A DNA stretch of 29,329 nucleotides from Phoronis australis (Eukaryota > Phoronida > Phoronidae). Each line of letters begins with the position of its first letter. Within the stretch, counting starts at the first letter, position 1. A program made the translations under genes and the position numbers. The stretch covers positions 1 through 29,329 of the forward strand of contig NMRA01000637.1 in NCBI GenBank assembly GCA_002633005.1, given 5' to 3'. Below, piece after piece: positions 1 to 9,818 of this stretch. The notes beneath the pieces were generated by a model. It did not search any database and was not told where the DNA came from. It saw only the letters and a list, made by a program, of their open reading frames with translations.

Positions 1-44
1 GTCAAGATGAAAGACATGACGTANATGTGTCCACTTTGACTCAC

Positions 45-193
45 CTGAGAGCATAGGTATGGGAGGGGCTGGGTCAACTGGGGGGCTGTTGCTGGCTCTG
101 CTACGTCGAAATGTTGGGTCAATGACTTCTGCAATATTGAAGGGGACAGATGACATCTCAGAGCCCTCTTGAGGATCAACCTGAAACTTAGCC
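45..193 (-). CDS. Internal exon of an unrecognised gene
   Basis: On the minus strand a 149-nt open block sits between an acceptor (pyrimidine-rich, ending TTTCAG, just above 193) and a consensus donor GTGAGT just below 45. It reads 49 codons in one frame, starting AKFQVDPQEG and ending in a proline-rich stretch (PPVDPAPPIPM), with one base of a split codon at each end. The low-complexity Ser/Pro/Arg composition (RRSRASNSPP) suggests a disordered linker of a larger protein. I do not recognise the family. No neighbouring exon of this gene is visible, and it could belong to a gene lying to the left of the window. The call rests on the paired splice sites and open frame only. Confidence 0.45.
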
Positions 194-940
194 CTGAAAC
201 GAAACACAAATTACGATTGGAGTGGAGTTTATAACAGAGAGTATAAAAATGATTAATGGTTTCTGTACTAGGAGTACAATTAACAGAGAGTAATTTATTG
301 AGATGATTAGTGATTACTATACAAGCTTGATGAACACCTGTTCATTGCAATAAAACTGATTGCGAGTAATCAACTAAATGTGAAGTAATAATAGAAGGAA
401 ATGGAGACAAGGCAATTATCCTTCACAGGTTGCAGTAGACTTCATTATTCAGTTAACAAACAATAACAATATTGATAATCTCTATGCTTTTACCTAATGA
501 ATACAATACTCAAAACAAAGCAGTGATATGTATCCACACTACACCACAAACGGCATGTTTACATGATGCTTATCAGTTTCATGAAAGACACAAGGAAACA
601 ACAATTTGATCAAAAGAGGTAGCTGCAACAGTCAGAATTGAAAAAAAGTGTTGGTATCTCACCCTTTAAAGCTAACATCAAAATAAAAAATCAAAACGCT
701 TAAAAATAAAAAGTTTTCAACATCAGCAACGAATAAATAAAACATGCGAAAAAGGACACAGCACTAGGTAACCAAAAACAGCAGATCTAGTGTATGACAT
801 AAAACATACAATGAGGTTAGGCAAATACAGTGAGCAATACCAGTTGGAATCAGCTTGAAACTAGAAGCTGCCAACAACTCCAAAATGGAAGTCACTAGGG
901 AGGCTGAAGTTAAAGCAAATGTCTGAAAATTGACTGCAAC
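194..940. other. Non-coding stretch, nothing recognised
   Basis: AT-rich sequence. If the exon at 45-193 is real, this is its upstream intron. Short open frames here show no family resemblance and no paired splice sites. Confidence 0.4.
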
Positions 941-1092
941 CAGCACACTGCTATCACACTGCCAGCACACTGCCAGCACACTGTCAGCACACTGCTATCA
1001 CACTGCCATCACACTGTTATCACACTGCCAGCACACTGCCAGCACACTGCCATCACACTGTCAGCACACTGCCATCACACTGCCATCACACA
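941..1092. repeat. 11-bp minisatellite
   Basis: About 13 tandem copies of an 11-bp unit, consensus CACTGCCAGCA, with variants in which CCAGCA becomes CCATCA, TCAGCA or CTATCA. The variants are intermixed, as expected from slippage and unequal exchange. The short open frame through it (His/Thr/Leu-rich) is a by-product of the repeat. Confidence 0.93.
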
Positions 1093-1890
1093 TCCCTGTG
1101 TCAAATTTTCATTGAAACTGTTAATTGGTTCGCTGTATATCATCTGGAAAATGCTCTTCCTCCCAAAATATACTGAACAATCACTGTTAAAGGCAAAATG
1201 GCATCTAGGTGTTAAAGAGTTCTAGTTCAGCCCAAAATCAACTTGTACAGGTGCATTTCCATCACATATTCCTATGTTAAATTAAGTTTCATTGAAACTG
1301 CAATCAGTTTAGTCTCCAAAAGTACTGAAAAGCCCACCCCAGGAACCGGGGCACATGTATTTCCCCAGTGATGTCCAATGCCTTTGAGCAAACTTTCATC
1401 AAAATACAACCTAGGGATTTTGAGATATCCAGCAGACAACTGGACAAAATGGACACTAGGAGGTGCTGTAGAAGTCAAATCCGCGTGAAAAATTACTGGT
1501 CCCAAACCAAATCGCTGTCACATACTTTAGTGTCATTAAAATTCATCAATCAGTTTTCCAGATATCAAAAGCATTTGAAAAAGTAACTTTGTGAGCCCAA
1601 AATGGCCACTAGGGGGTGCTGCAGTGACCAAAGCCACATTGTTGTGGCCAACCACTGTGTCAGGTTTCACTGAAAGTTGTCAATCACTTACTTATATATC
1701 ATCTGGAAACAATCTTTCCAAAAATACTGAACAACCTGCTCCCCGACCCAGGGGTGGAGGCAAATTGAAAAGTGGCATGCAATGCCCTAGTTACACAAAC
1801 AACACCTTTGTGCCAAATTTCATCAAAATACAACCAGGAGATTTTGAGCATCAGACAACTAAAGAACAGATGAATAAGCATACAAAACAG
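1093..1890. repeat. Degenerate interspersed repeat array with recurring sub-blocks
   Basis: Several blocks recur in diverged form: a 'TTTCATTGAAACTG' block (about 1107, 1288, 1668), an 'ATCATCTGGAAA' block (about 1138, 1699), a 'CATCAAAATACAACC' block (about 1389, 1822) and an 'AAAATGG..CTAGG.GGTGCTG' block (about 1195, 1447, 1599). These are decayed copies of one moderately repetitive family. Open frames across it are accidental. Confidence 0.7.
1599..1630 (+). promoter_or_regulatory. CTCF-like motif inside a repeat
   Basis: The segment CCACTAGGGGGTGCTG (1605-1620) matches the animal CTCF core CCASYAGRKGGCRS at all but one position (T for the conserved C). A weaker copy, ACACTAGGAGGTGCTG, is at 1453-1468, and a decayed one is near 1201. 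Whether any protein binds is unknown; the match is seen in sequence, the function is inference. Confidence 0.3.
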
Positions 1891-1895
1891 CCACT

Positions 1896-1996
1896 GGGAG
1901 ATGTAGTGCAGGGAGATGTAGCGCTGGGAGATGTAGTGCTGGGAGATGCAGCACTGGGAGATGTAGCGCTGGGAGATGTAGCGCTGGGAGATGCAG
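1896..1996. repeat. 15-bp minisatellite
   Basis: About 6.7 tandem copies of GGGAGATGTAGCGCT with T/C exchange in the last half, ending at an ambiguous base (1997). In the plus frame it would encode a GDVAL repeat, which has no protein context. The first unit looks derived from the neighbouring CCACTAGG repeat block. Confidence 0.92.
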
Positions 1997-1997
1997 N

Positions 1998-2820
1998 ATG
2001 AACACTCATAGAACCAAATCATTTGTTGTGCGGTTGCTTGAATTCTGTCACAGCGTCAGCAACTTTTCGGGTGGACCCTGTTAGGCCAATATTTTGCAGA
2101 GGTTCAATTCTTGGGAGACAAAATATCACACGTTTACAGGTTTTCAAAATCAGAATTTAAAAGAATGTGCAATATTGCCACCAGTGGTGACTGGACTGGT
2201 CACCCACTTATGGATACAGGTGATGGCATTTCTGCACGTGTTCACAAAGGCCAGTTAACACTCTTCAACAAATTTTTCCTGCATAAAAAGACTTAAACAT
2301 GTGACCCTGTTTTATCATTTCTAAAGCTTAGACGATGAACATCATTCATCCAGGTGAAATATAACTAGATGCAAAAAGATTATAAATCACACTTTCGAGA
2401 ACTTACTATACAATTGAATGTGATAATTACTTCCCTGTCTCATGTCCATGGCCCGCTTGTAGATGTAGTCTATAAACACCGCCAGAGTGCAACGAAATTT
2501 TTGCGGGAGCCAGTCAGTCATCAATCCCCAGTTCGGAGACAGGGGGCTCTGCAATCAGGGCAAAATCAAGTTGTGATTTATAATTTTCATGTGTATCTAA
2601 ACCAGTGCTGTAGGGGGTGTCAACGCACGTATAGGCACAGCCACCACCTTTTGGCATTTGAACGCAGCGCCTACGCACCGCAACTTACGTTCAGTGCTCA
2701 AGGTGATATGATGGGCTTTGGGCACCTACTTACCTCTAATTTTACATGTACCTCTACAGCACTGTTCTAAAGCTTGTGTTATCATTTTATTAATCGAGAT
2801 TTTTTTCATGTTTCTTACAG
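1998..2820. other. Presumed intron upstream of the PARP exon
   Basis: No convincing exon. Two open frames (2111-2296 and 2369-2770, plus) lack paired splice sites and family resemblance. The right end, 2790-2820, is a good acceptor tract (T-rich, ending TTTCTTACAG). Confidence 0.4.
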
Positions 2821-3769
2821 AAAACGGCAAGAGCTCTCTCAGATATGTGGCACTAATAATGAAATAAGGCTTTTCTATGGGCAACGAGGTCACAAATTTT
2901 TTGTTTTTGTTGATTCTGTCACGAAGCGTAACTTCACTCCTAACTTCTCAAAACTGGAGGGCCTCATTAACCTGGGTAACGGCATTTATTTCACTAAAGC
3001 ATCTCACCGCATGCACCGGTCAATGCTGTCTAAAGCAGACGGTCCCGTGGTTATGTTTGTGGGCCGTGTTGCCCTTGGTCTGGTTGGATCTGGTACACAG
3101 GCATCGTCTGTTCACACAGTATTGGATGATTTTGCCAATCCTGGTGTTTACATGGCAACGGAGCACCAGCAGTGTTACCCCGAGTATATTATACAGTATA
3201 CAGTCAATGACATCACTGACTCACCATTGCTGACGTCTGAATCCATGCCAGAACCCGCCTCCTCCATTGCAACTTCTGCAGCTGTGTCTGGTAAGGTTGC
3301 TACGTCTGGCCATGATATCCTTGTGGGGGACATGCCACCACCTTACTCAGAGATTGACCAGCAGCTTGGAGGTAGTTCTGCGAGAAACCCCATTCCTGTG
3401 GTCCGGTTTTTTAGGAACTCTCTTCAAAGCAGTCCAGTTCCTCTGACCAATCCAGTGTCTGATGTACCCACGACTGTGAAGGACGTCATTCCAGGTCAAG
3501 CTAATTCCACTCGTGTTACCTCGTGTTCTCCTATTCCGCATCCCCTTCTGCCTGACAGAAAAGAACATGCCATCAATTATCACATGATGAAGAATGTCAA
3601 TCCTAACAGAAATCCATTAGCAGCACCCTCGGTAAGTCGTCAAAATGTCGAAGGCGAGAAGGTTCTTGGTAGTGAACAGAGACAACAACAGAGGTCAGCA
3701 CTTCCACCTAGTGCTGGGAGAAGACCTGCCATTACCCCACGAAAGTCCAAGTTAGGTATCTTCCCTTAA
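2821..3769 (+). CDS. PARP-family ADP-ribosyltransferase, 3'-terminal exon
   Basis: The exon begins after the acceptor TTTCTTACAG (phase 2) and runs about 315 codons to a stop. The first ~125 residues are the C-terminal two thirds of a PARP catalytic domain: LFYG (2870-2881) stands where the family has LFHG, then GIYFTKAS (Tyr at 2987), MFVGRVALG, and VYMA...YPEYII (3146-3193). The catalytic triad position normally His-Tyr-Glu reads Tyr-Tyr-Val, so at most mono-ADP-ribosylation, or an inactive fold, is expected. The spacing resembles PARP14/PARP11-type enzymes. A tail of ~190 residues is Ser/Pro-rich and contains PPPY (3335-3346), a WW-domain ligand motif. Earlier exons must lie upstream and were not found. 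After the stop, another frame stays open to 3918 (NPVSVADTASG... ending YPAPPK), so the tail may have been cut short by a frameshift. Confidence 0.75.
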
Positions 3770-3918
3770 TAACCCAGTGAGTGTTGCGGATACAGCCAGT
3801 GGGTTGAATGTTGGCTTGGCTACGAGGCCAGTTTATTGTAACCCCTATGAGCCACAGTCCAGCTCAGCAGCTTACTCAGTTGGATATCCTATGTCTTATC
3901 CGGCTCCTCCAAAATGAT
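3770..3918 (+). pseudogene. Out-of-frame continuation of the PARP tail
   Basis: Directly after the stop at 3767-3769, a +1 frame is open for about 49 codons (3771-3917): NPVSVADTASG, then a Tyr/Pro/Ser-rich end (GYPMSYPAPPK). The second copy near 6216-6390 preserves the same sequence with similar reading potential. This suggests the ancestral protein extended through it. It may be 3' UTR today, or reached by a splice form using another donor. Confidence 0.4.
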
Positions 3919-3958
3919 TCCAGGATGAATGATGTATGCCTGCAAAGTGTGATTGCAT

Positions 3959-3964
3959 AATAAA
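3959..3964 (+). terminator. Candidate polyadenylation signal of the PARP gene
   Basis: A canonical AATAAA lies about 40 nt after the end of the out-of-frame tail and about 190 nt after the PARP stop, in the expected strand and position. No sequence test of cleavage is possible here. Confidence 0.4.
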
Positions 3965-4123
3965 TCGAACCTGGGCAATTTCTTGTTTACCATGCTTTAA
4001 TTGAAGGCAGTAAAAACTTCTCAGAAGGTCAGTTTGGTAGAGAATTTATTACCTTCATGTTGTTTTTGAGATTGAATGTTTCTAGAGCTACTGAACAAGA
4101 CCAAGTGGTTTTCTTCTTCCCCG

Positions 4124-5540
4124 TTATGATAGCAGTTCTCGTTNGAAGTAGAGAGAAGCAAAATTCCTTACATATGGGCAGAGTGTGACCATTATAACTG
4201 GAATTTGATATATTCCAAAGGCCCTCTTTTGGGCTGTCCGAAGTTTCTTAGTGTTACCAAAACCCCAAGTTGCAATGCTGTAGTTTGAATGTGGGAGGAC
4301 AAGTGAATTATACATTAACTGAGAGAGAGAGAGAGAAAGATAGGATTTCAATTGATATGAGTTCAGAGATTGTTAAGTTTGTTTGAAATGAGGTTTACGT
4401 GGGAGACCATGAAAGGTGTTTGACAACGGCAATACCAAGGAACTGTCGACATGACATATTAGTCTATTTATATGGTGAAAATAATACATTTTTCAATTTT
4501 CTTGTGGTGGTGGAGCAAGATCATTAATCTGCTTTTAGATGTATTAATTGAATGTTTGTTCACGGAAAACCAGACTGAAATAGACTTAAGGTTGTTGTTG
4601 ATGGTGGCTGATTCTTGCAACAGTGAGACTGTAAAGTGTGATGAGACAAAATTAATGTCCTTAGCATAAACAAGTGTGTCAATGGGGAAAGAAGACAGGA
4701 GATCGTTGATGTAAACTAAGAAGAGAAGCATGCCAAGCACAGAGTCTTGGGGAACTCCGATAGATATTGGTATTAAGCAACTGGAAGTCGTATCCTTAAG
4801 CGAAACATATTGGGTACGGTTTGAGAGATAATTTTTATACAGTGTCTATTCAACGTACTCCAGTATTACCATGAAGATTCATCTTTTGTAAGAGTATTTG
4901 GTGGTCTATTGTATCGAAAGATTTAGAGAGATCAAGAACGATGACCAAGGAATTCAAGATGGGAACAAATGCGGTCTAAACTGAGTTCAAGCAAAGCAAG
5001 TTCTGTAGAGTGACCTTTCCTGAAGCCATATTGATGTTTATAAAGAATATCATTTTTATTTAGGAAAGTTGAAAGTTGTGTACGGATATTTTTCTATAAT
5101 TTTTCAGATTGTTGGGAGAATAGAAATGGGTCTATAATTGTCCGGGTGCAAAGGGTCCATACCATGTTGGTTAAAAACTGGAATTACCTTAGCAATCTTG
5201 AGAGCATCTGGAAATATACCAATGTGAAAGCATTGATTGATGGTCGTGAGAGAGGCTCGGTTATAAACCAACTGCTTATTGTGCTAATAAGTTTTAGATA
5301 AGTAGTCAAGACCACTTTTTTGTGTCCACGTCTCTAATATCTAGTATGTTTATTATTAATGTGTTTGAAAGAGAATTTCAATTTGTTTGGCGTGGGAAGA
5401 TAAGTCTTTGAAATTCTTGTTCTTTGTAACAGTTACTAGTCAAATCTATGCATATTTCATAAATACTATAACAATTTGGATTAACTGTTCAGTGATGGAT
5501 AAGTAACTCGGGTAGTTTCATGCTGTCGACGGCAGCGACC
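4124..5540 (-). mobile_element. Dead non-LTR retrotransposon, reverse transcriptase fragment (copy 1)
   Basis: Read on the minus strand, fragments of a LINE reverse transcriptase appear in the right order: FPDALKIAKVIPVF and NYRPISILPT (5111-5215), a STELALLE-type block (near 5000), LLFLVYINDLLSS (about 4695-4738), and the thumb/C-terminal part WGFGNTKKLRTAQKR (about 4220-4275). The style is CR1/L2/Jockey-like. The catalytic motif that should read FADD is YAKD (about 4657-4672). Stops and frameshifts occur throughout, including one inside the thumb. No endonuclease or ORF1 was seen. It is part of unit 1 of the segmental duplication. Confidence 0.8.
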
Positions 5541-5561
5541 CCAAGTATAGTAATAATGAAC

Positions 5562-5655
5562 TAACCTGATGATGCGCTGATGGTGTATCTCCACGCATAG
5601 ATAGCAGGATTCAGTTTGATGGTATATCCCGTGATCAATGATCAATGACAAAAAA
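5562..5655. repeat. Duplication flank, unit 1
   Basis: This segment (CCTGATGATGCGCTGATGG ... ATCAATGACAAA) recurs at 10801-10880. Because it is outside the retrotransposon, the shared flank argues for a segmental duplication rather than two independent insertions. Confidence 0.75.
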
Positions 5656-5659
5656 CCAA

Positions 5660-6390
5660 CTTTTTTTCCAACTACTCACAACTGAAGGGCCTCGCTAACT
5701 TGGGTGACGGCTTTTACTTCACTAAAACGTCTAGCCACATGCACCAGCTAATGCAGTCTAAAGCAAACGGTCCCCTGTTTATTATGTTTGTGGGCCGTGT
5801 TGCCCTTGGTTGGGTTGGCACTCGTTCACAGGTGTCGTCTGTTCACACAGTAGTGGATGATTTTGCCAAGCCTACTGTTTACAAGGCAATGGAGAATCAG
5901 CAGTGTTACCCTGAGTATGTTATACGGTATGTAGTCAATGATATCACTGACTCACCATTGCTGACATGTGAATCCATGCCAGAACTCGCTTCCTCCATTG
6001 CAACTTCTAGAGCTGTTTATGGTAATGTTACTCTGTCTAGCCATGGCGTCCCTATGGGTGAAATGCCACCACCTTACTCAGAAATTGACCAGCACCTTCA
6101 GTAAGTCGTCAAAATGTTGAAGGTGAACAGAACCAACAACAGAGGTCAGCACCTCCACCTAGTGTTGGGGAAAATCTGCCATTACCCCTCAAAAGTCGAA
6201 ATTAGCTGTATCTTCCCTACCCAGTGAGTGTCGTGGATGCAGCCAGTGGACTAAATGTAGGCTTGCCTACGAGGCCAGTTGACCGTAACCCCTATGGCCC
6301 ACAGTCCAGCACTCTTGCAGTTATAGCTTACCCAGTTGGATATCCTTCCTCTTATCTGGCTGTTGCAAAGGGATTCCAGGATGAATGATT
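5660..6390 (+). pseudogene. PARP-domain pseudogene, second copy
   Basis: Closely similar to 2935-3925. It keeps the block GFYFTKTSSHMH, MFVGRVALGWVG, VYKA...YPEYVIRY and the PPPY motif (6066-6077). It is defective in three ways. The first part of the catalytic domain, including the LFYG segment, is absent. About 260 bp matching 3370-3629 of copy 1 are deleted. The join of that deletion gives an immediate stop after DQHLQ (6102-6104). No promoter or acceptor is visible upstream. The 5700-6104 frame is open but lacks a proper start (first codon of the block is TTG). Confidence 0.75.
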
Positions 6391-7771
6391 CATAATAATC
6401 CATTTTGTTTGCATTTGACTCGCCAGCACTTGTAACCAAAGCATTTTGTGCGGTACTTTTTCTTTTATTTTCAAATGAAATCTGAATTGTTTGACAAATA
6501 AATTCACACGGCTTGATATCTTTGTCATTTGCAATGGTGTACAACATCTCTCTAGTATGCTTTTCACCACACCCTGAGCGTTAACCGGGTGAATACTGTA
6601 CATTATTTTGGAGTTGGCATGAGCAGTTGTCATCTAAGTGTGGACAAACATCATGTTGTAGTCTTATTGAAGGATATCTGTAGATTTAATATGTAAAGTG
6701 ACTTGAGTCAACCCAAAAATAAATACCTTCATTCCTTAAGTGAATGACTGTGATTGGAAGTGTAGATATATGATGTGCCATTTTCTTTGAAACTGTTAGA
6801 ATAGTTGAATGTTGCATGTGATAATGCAATTCTAATTCATGATTGCAAGATTTATTATATGTGAGCTGAGGTTGTAGCTCGTAACATTGAGTTTCTGCGA
6901 AGTTGGTGAGTCAGCGAGTTACGTCCAAGTTATATCATAAATGCTGAAGAGGATTGAGAATCATAGCTGAGTTAGCTGAAAATTATTCTTCCAAATGGTT
7001 TTACTTTTCATAAAAATATGATATTGATCAGACATTCATAACCAGTCATGTTATCAGCAGGCTGTGAGGTCTATCAGTTCATTTGGTTGTGATATTTCCA
7101 TCTAGAACTGTAGAATAAAACAGCAGAAAAAATAGTCAATTCACGAACTTTTGGCCAGGCAGATCTATCGACTTTATACAATATCCATTTCATGATACTT
7201 GTCACTGACAGCACTGCATGTTCAGAAATTGTGACTTGTGCAGGTGAGACTCCATTAGCACTTAAAGTTTTTATGAAACGGGGCTAAAGATAGTACAAGA
7301 TGTAATTATAAGAAGATTTGTTTATGACAACGGGATTTGCGAGGGCTTGGAGAGAAACAGGAAGGGGAGGGTGGGAAGGAGGGAGAGACATTAATAATAA
7401 TACAGTACTTAAATAATGAGTGCGATTTAAATTAGGCCTTCTAAAGGTTTTTGACCGCTATTAAGAAGGTCCCCAGTACAAAAATAAATAAGCAGAAATG
7501 AAAAAATCGGTAAGAATAAATGAATAAGCCAAAATAGGAAGATAAAGAAAGTGAGATTTTGGGAAAGCAATTAGATACTGTTACGTATGAAGCAATTGGG
7601 AATATTACAAACTGGATCGTAGTTGATAGTAATAAAATTGGTTAAGAACCTGGAGAATGCTTGCAAAGAGTGTTTTTATAATACATGTATGTAGAGCAGA
7701 GACAGGGATTTCGTTGTTTATAAGGCGAGGAATTTCAAATCTGACACAGGCTCCTGCTTGATGACAATTTG
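6391..7771. other. Intergenic stretch, no gene seen
   Basis: AT-rich. Two overlapping minus-strand open frames at 6251-6633 have no resemblance I can name. Unit 1 has no counterpart for most of this stretch, so it was either lost from unit 1 or inserted in unit 2. Confidence 0.4.
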
Positions 7772-9500
7772 TTAGATTGAGGAATCAAAAATTTTGGGTT
7801 GTATTGTCGGAATAGCAGCTGAGTATTTATTCAGGTATGTTTGAGTTTTAATGTTTGCGGTTGGTTTATATTTGATGGGTCCACTAAAGAAGTCGTTCCT
7901 ATAAAAATACTTAGGAAGCTGAGGAATTGTAGTAAAATTTTGCAGTTGAGATTTTAATGATTTCATGAAGTAGAGGGAGGTAAAGATCCTTACATATGGG
8001 CAGAGCTTGAGCATTATAACTGGAATTTGATATATTCCGAAGGATTCTCTTCTGGGCTGTCTGAAGTTTCTTAGTGTTGCCAAAACCTCGAGTTGAAATG
8101 CCGTAGATTAAATGTGGGAGGTCAAATGAAATGTATATTAACTCGAGAACTGGGAGAGGAAGGTAGGATTTCAATTTATATATATGAGTCCACCGAGATT
8201 GTTAAGTTTGTTAGGGGACCATGTAAGGCTTTTGTCAACAGATATACAAAGGAAAGGGAAACTGTAAACATGACATATTATTTTGCTATTGATATAAATA
8301 AAAAAAAAACAGTGCAGGTGGTCTGATGTCATTTGCGGTGCATCAGACGTGCGCAGGCCTCATGGTTGGGCCCATTGCACAAAACATATATAATATATAT
8401 AAATGGTGGAAATAATATATTTTTCGGTTTTCTTTTGGGGGTAGTGGAAGATCATTAATTTACGTTTTGATGTATTAATTGAAAGTTTGTTCACAAAAAA
8501 ACAGACTGTAATAGATTTAAGAGTAGTTGTTGATGGTGATGGTGGCTGATTGTTTCGAAGTGTGTCGAGCAGATTGATTCAGTGAGAACGTAAGGTGTGA
8601 CGAGACAGATGTAGTTTGCATAAAGAAGTGTGTCAATGGGGGAAGAAAATGGGAGATTGTTGTTGTAAATTAAGAAAAGAAGCGTGCCAAGGACAGAGCC
8701 TTGGGGAACTCCGCTAGATATTTGGTAATAAGCAACTGGAAATTGTATTTCTTAGTGAAACATATTGGGTGCGGTTTGAGAGATAATTTTTAAACAGTGT
8801 ATATTCAACTCCAGTAATACCATAGGGATTCATCTTTTGTAAGAGTATTTGGTGGTCTATTGTGTCGAAAGACTTAGAGAGATCGAGGGAGATGACCCAA
8901 GGAATTCATGTCGTTATCAAGATGGGAACAAATGCAGTCTAAAAATTCAAGTAAAGCAAGTTCTGTGGAGTGACATTTCCTGAAGCCATATTGGTGTTTA
9001 TAAAGAACATCATTTTCATTTAGGAAAGTTGAAAGTTGTGTATGGAGAATTTTTTGAGATTGTTGGGAGAATAGAAATGGGTCTATAATTGCCAGGGTGC
9101 TCTGGGTCCAAACCATGTTTAAAAACAGGGATTATTTAGCAATCTTGAGTGCATCTGGTAATATACCAGTGTGCAAGCACTGGTTGATGATGGTCGTGAG
9201 AGGTTCAATTATAAAAGGACTGCTTATTTTGATAATTTTAGATAACTTGTCGTGACCAGTACTACTTTTATGTCCATGTCTCTTATAGTATGTAGTACAT
9301 GTTTATTAATGTGTTTGAAAGAGAATTTATATTTGTTTGGCGTGTAAGATAGTGTTTGAAATTCTTGTTCTTTGTAATAGTCAAGTCAAATCTATGCATA
9401 TTTCATGAATACTATAACAATGTGGATTAACTGTTCAGTGATGGATAAGTATTTCTGGTAGTTTCACGCAGTCGACCGTAGCAACCCCAGGTGACTACAT
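7772..9500 (-). mobile_element. Dead non-LTR retrotransposon, reverse transcriptase fragment (copy 2)
   Basis: Parallels copy 1 and carries more of the 3' end. On the minus strand it shows NYRPISILPT (about 9062-9092), HQYGFRKCHSTELALLE (about 8950-9005), a degenerate INDL region (about 8655-8700), and FGNTKKLQTAQKRILRNIS followed by ALPICKDLYLPLL (7970-8090). It is broken by frameshifts and stops. Relative to copy 1 it has an insertion of about 100 bp near 8290-8400 containing an A10 run and an inverted repeat. Confidence 0.8.
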
Positions 9501-9512
9501 GTATAGTAATAA

Positions 9513-9818
9513 AGGCGAAGGCAACCTTTTTTCATGTCACTTTTAGCAAAAATAAGGTCTGTTGATTAACCCAGACATATTTTCACTTAATTACAGCTTT
9601 TCGTAATTTAATTAATTTCTCGTCCTCTACTCCGGAAGTGACGTTTTGGGAGGCAAGAATATCGCGCCAATTTCTTTTCATACAGTCAGACTGTGAGATC
9701 TATCAAGTCAGTCATTGTTCTTCCTCGGATGTGATAAGTTCGGTCGTCGTTTGCTTTTTGTTTACGAGTCAGTCAACATACCACGCTGTTGCTGCGTACC
9801 AGTATGTACTCATCGTCT
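9513..9818 (+). repeat. Left terminal inverted repeat
   Basis: Pairs with about 10494-10790. Shared blocks in order include AAAATATGTCTGGG/TTAACCCAGACATATTTT, GTGACGTTTTGGGAGGCAAG and GATAAGTTCGGTCGTCGTTT. It extends past the start of the THAP coding sequence. Confidence 0.88.

Noticed and set aside
930-1115. His/Thr/Leu-rich ORF
   Set aside because: It is the 11-bp minisatellite read in one frame.
1591-2001. 136-codon plus-strand ORF ending in a GDVAL pentapeptide repeat
   Set aside because: The frame runs through decayed interspersed repeats and the 15-bp minisatellite; the peptide repeat is only the translation of a 15-bp unit, and there is no splice or domain support.
2369-2770. 133-codon ORF just upstream of the PARP exon
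   Set aside because: No resemblance to the expected N-terminal part of a PARP domain and no donor at its end; the strong acceptor at 2820 shows the region before it is intron.
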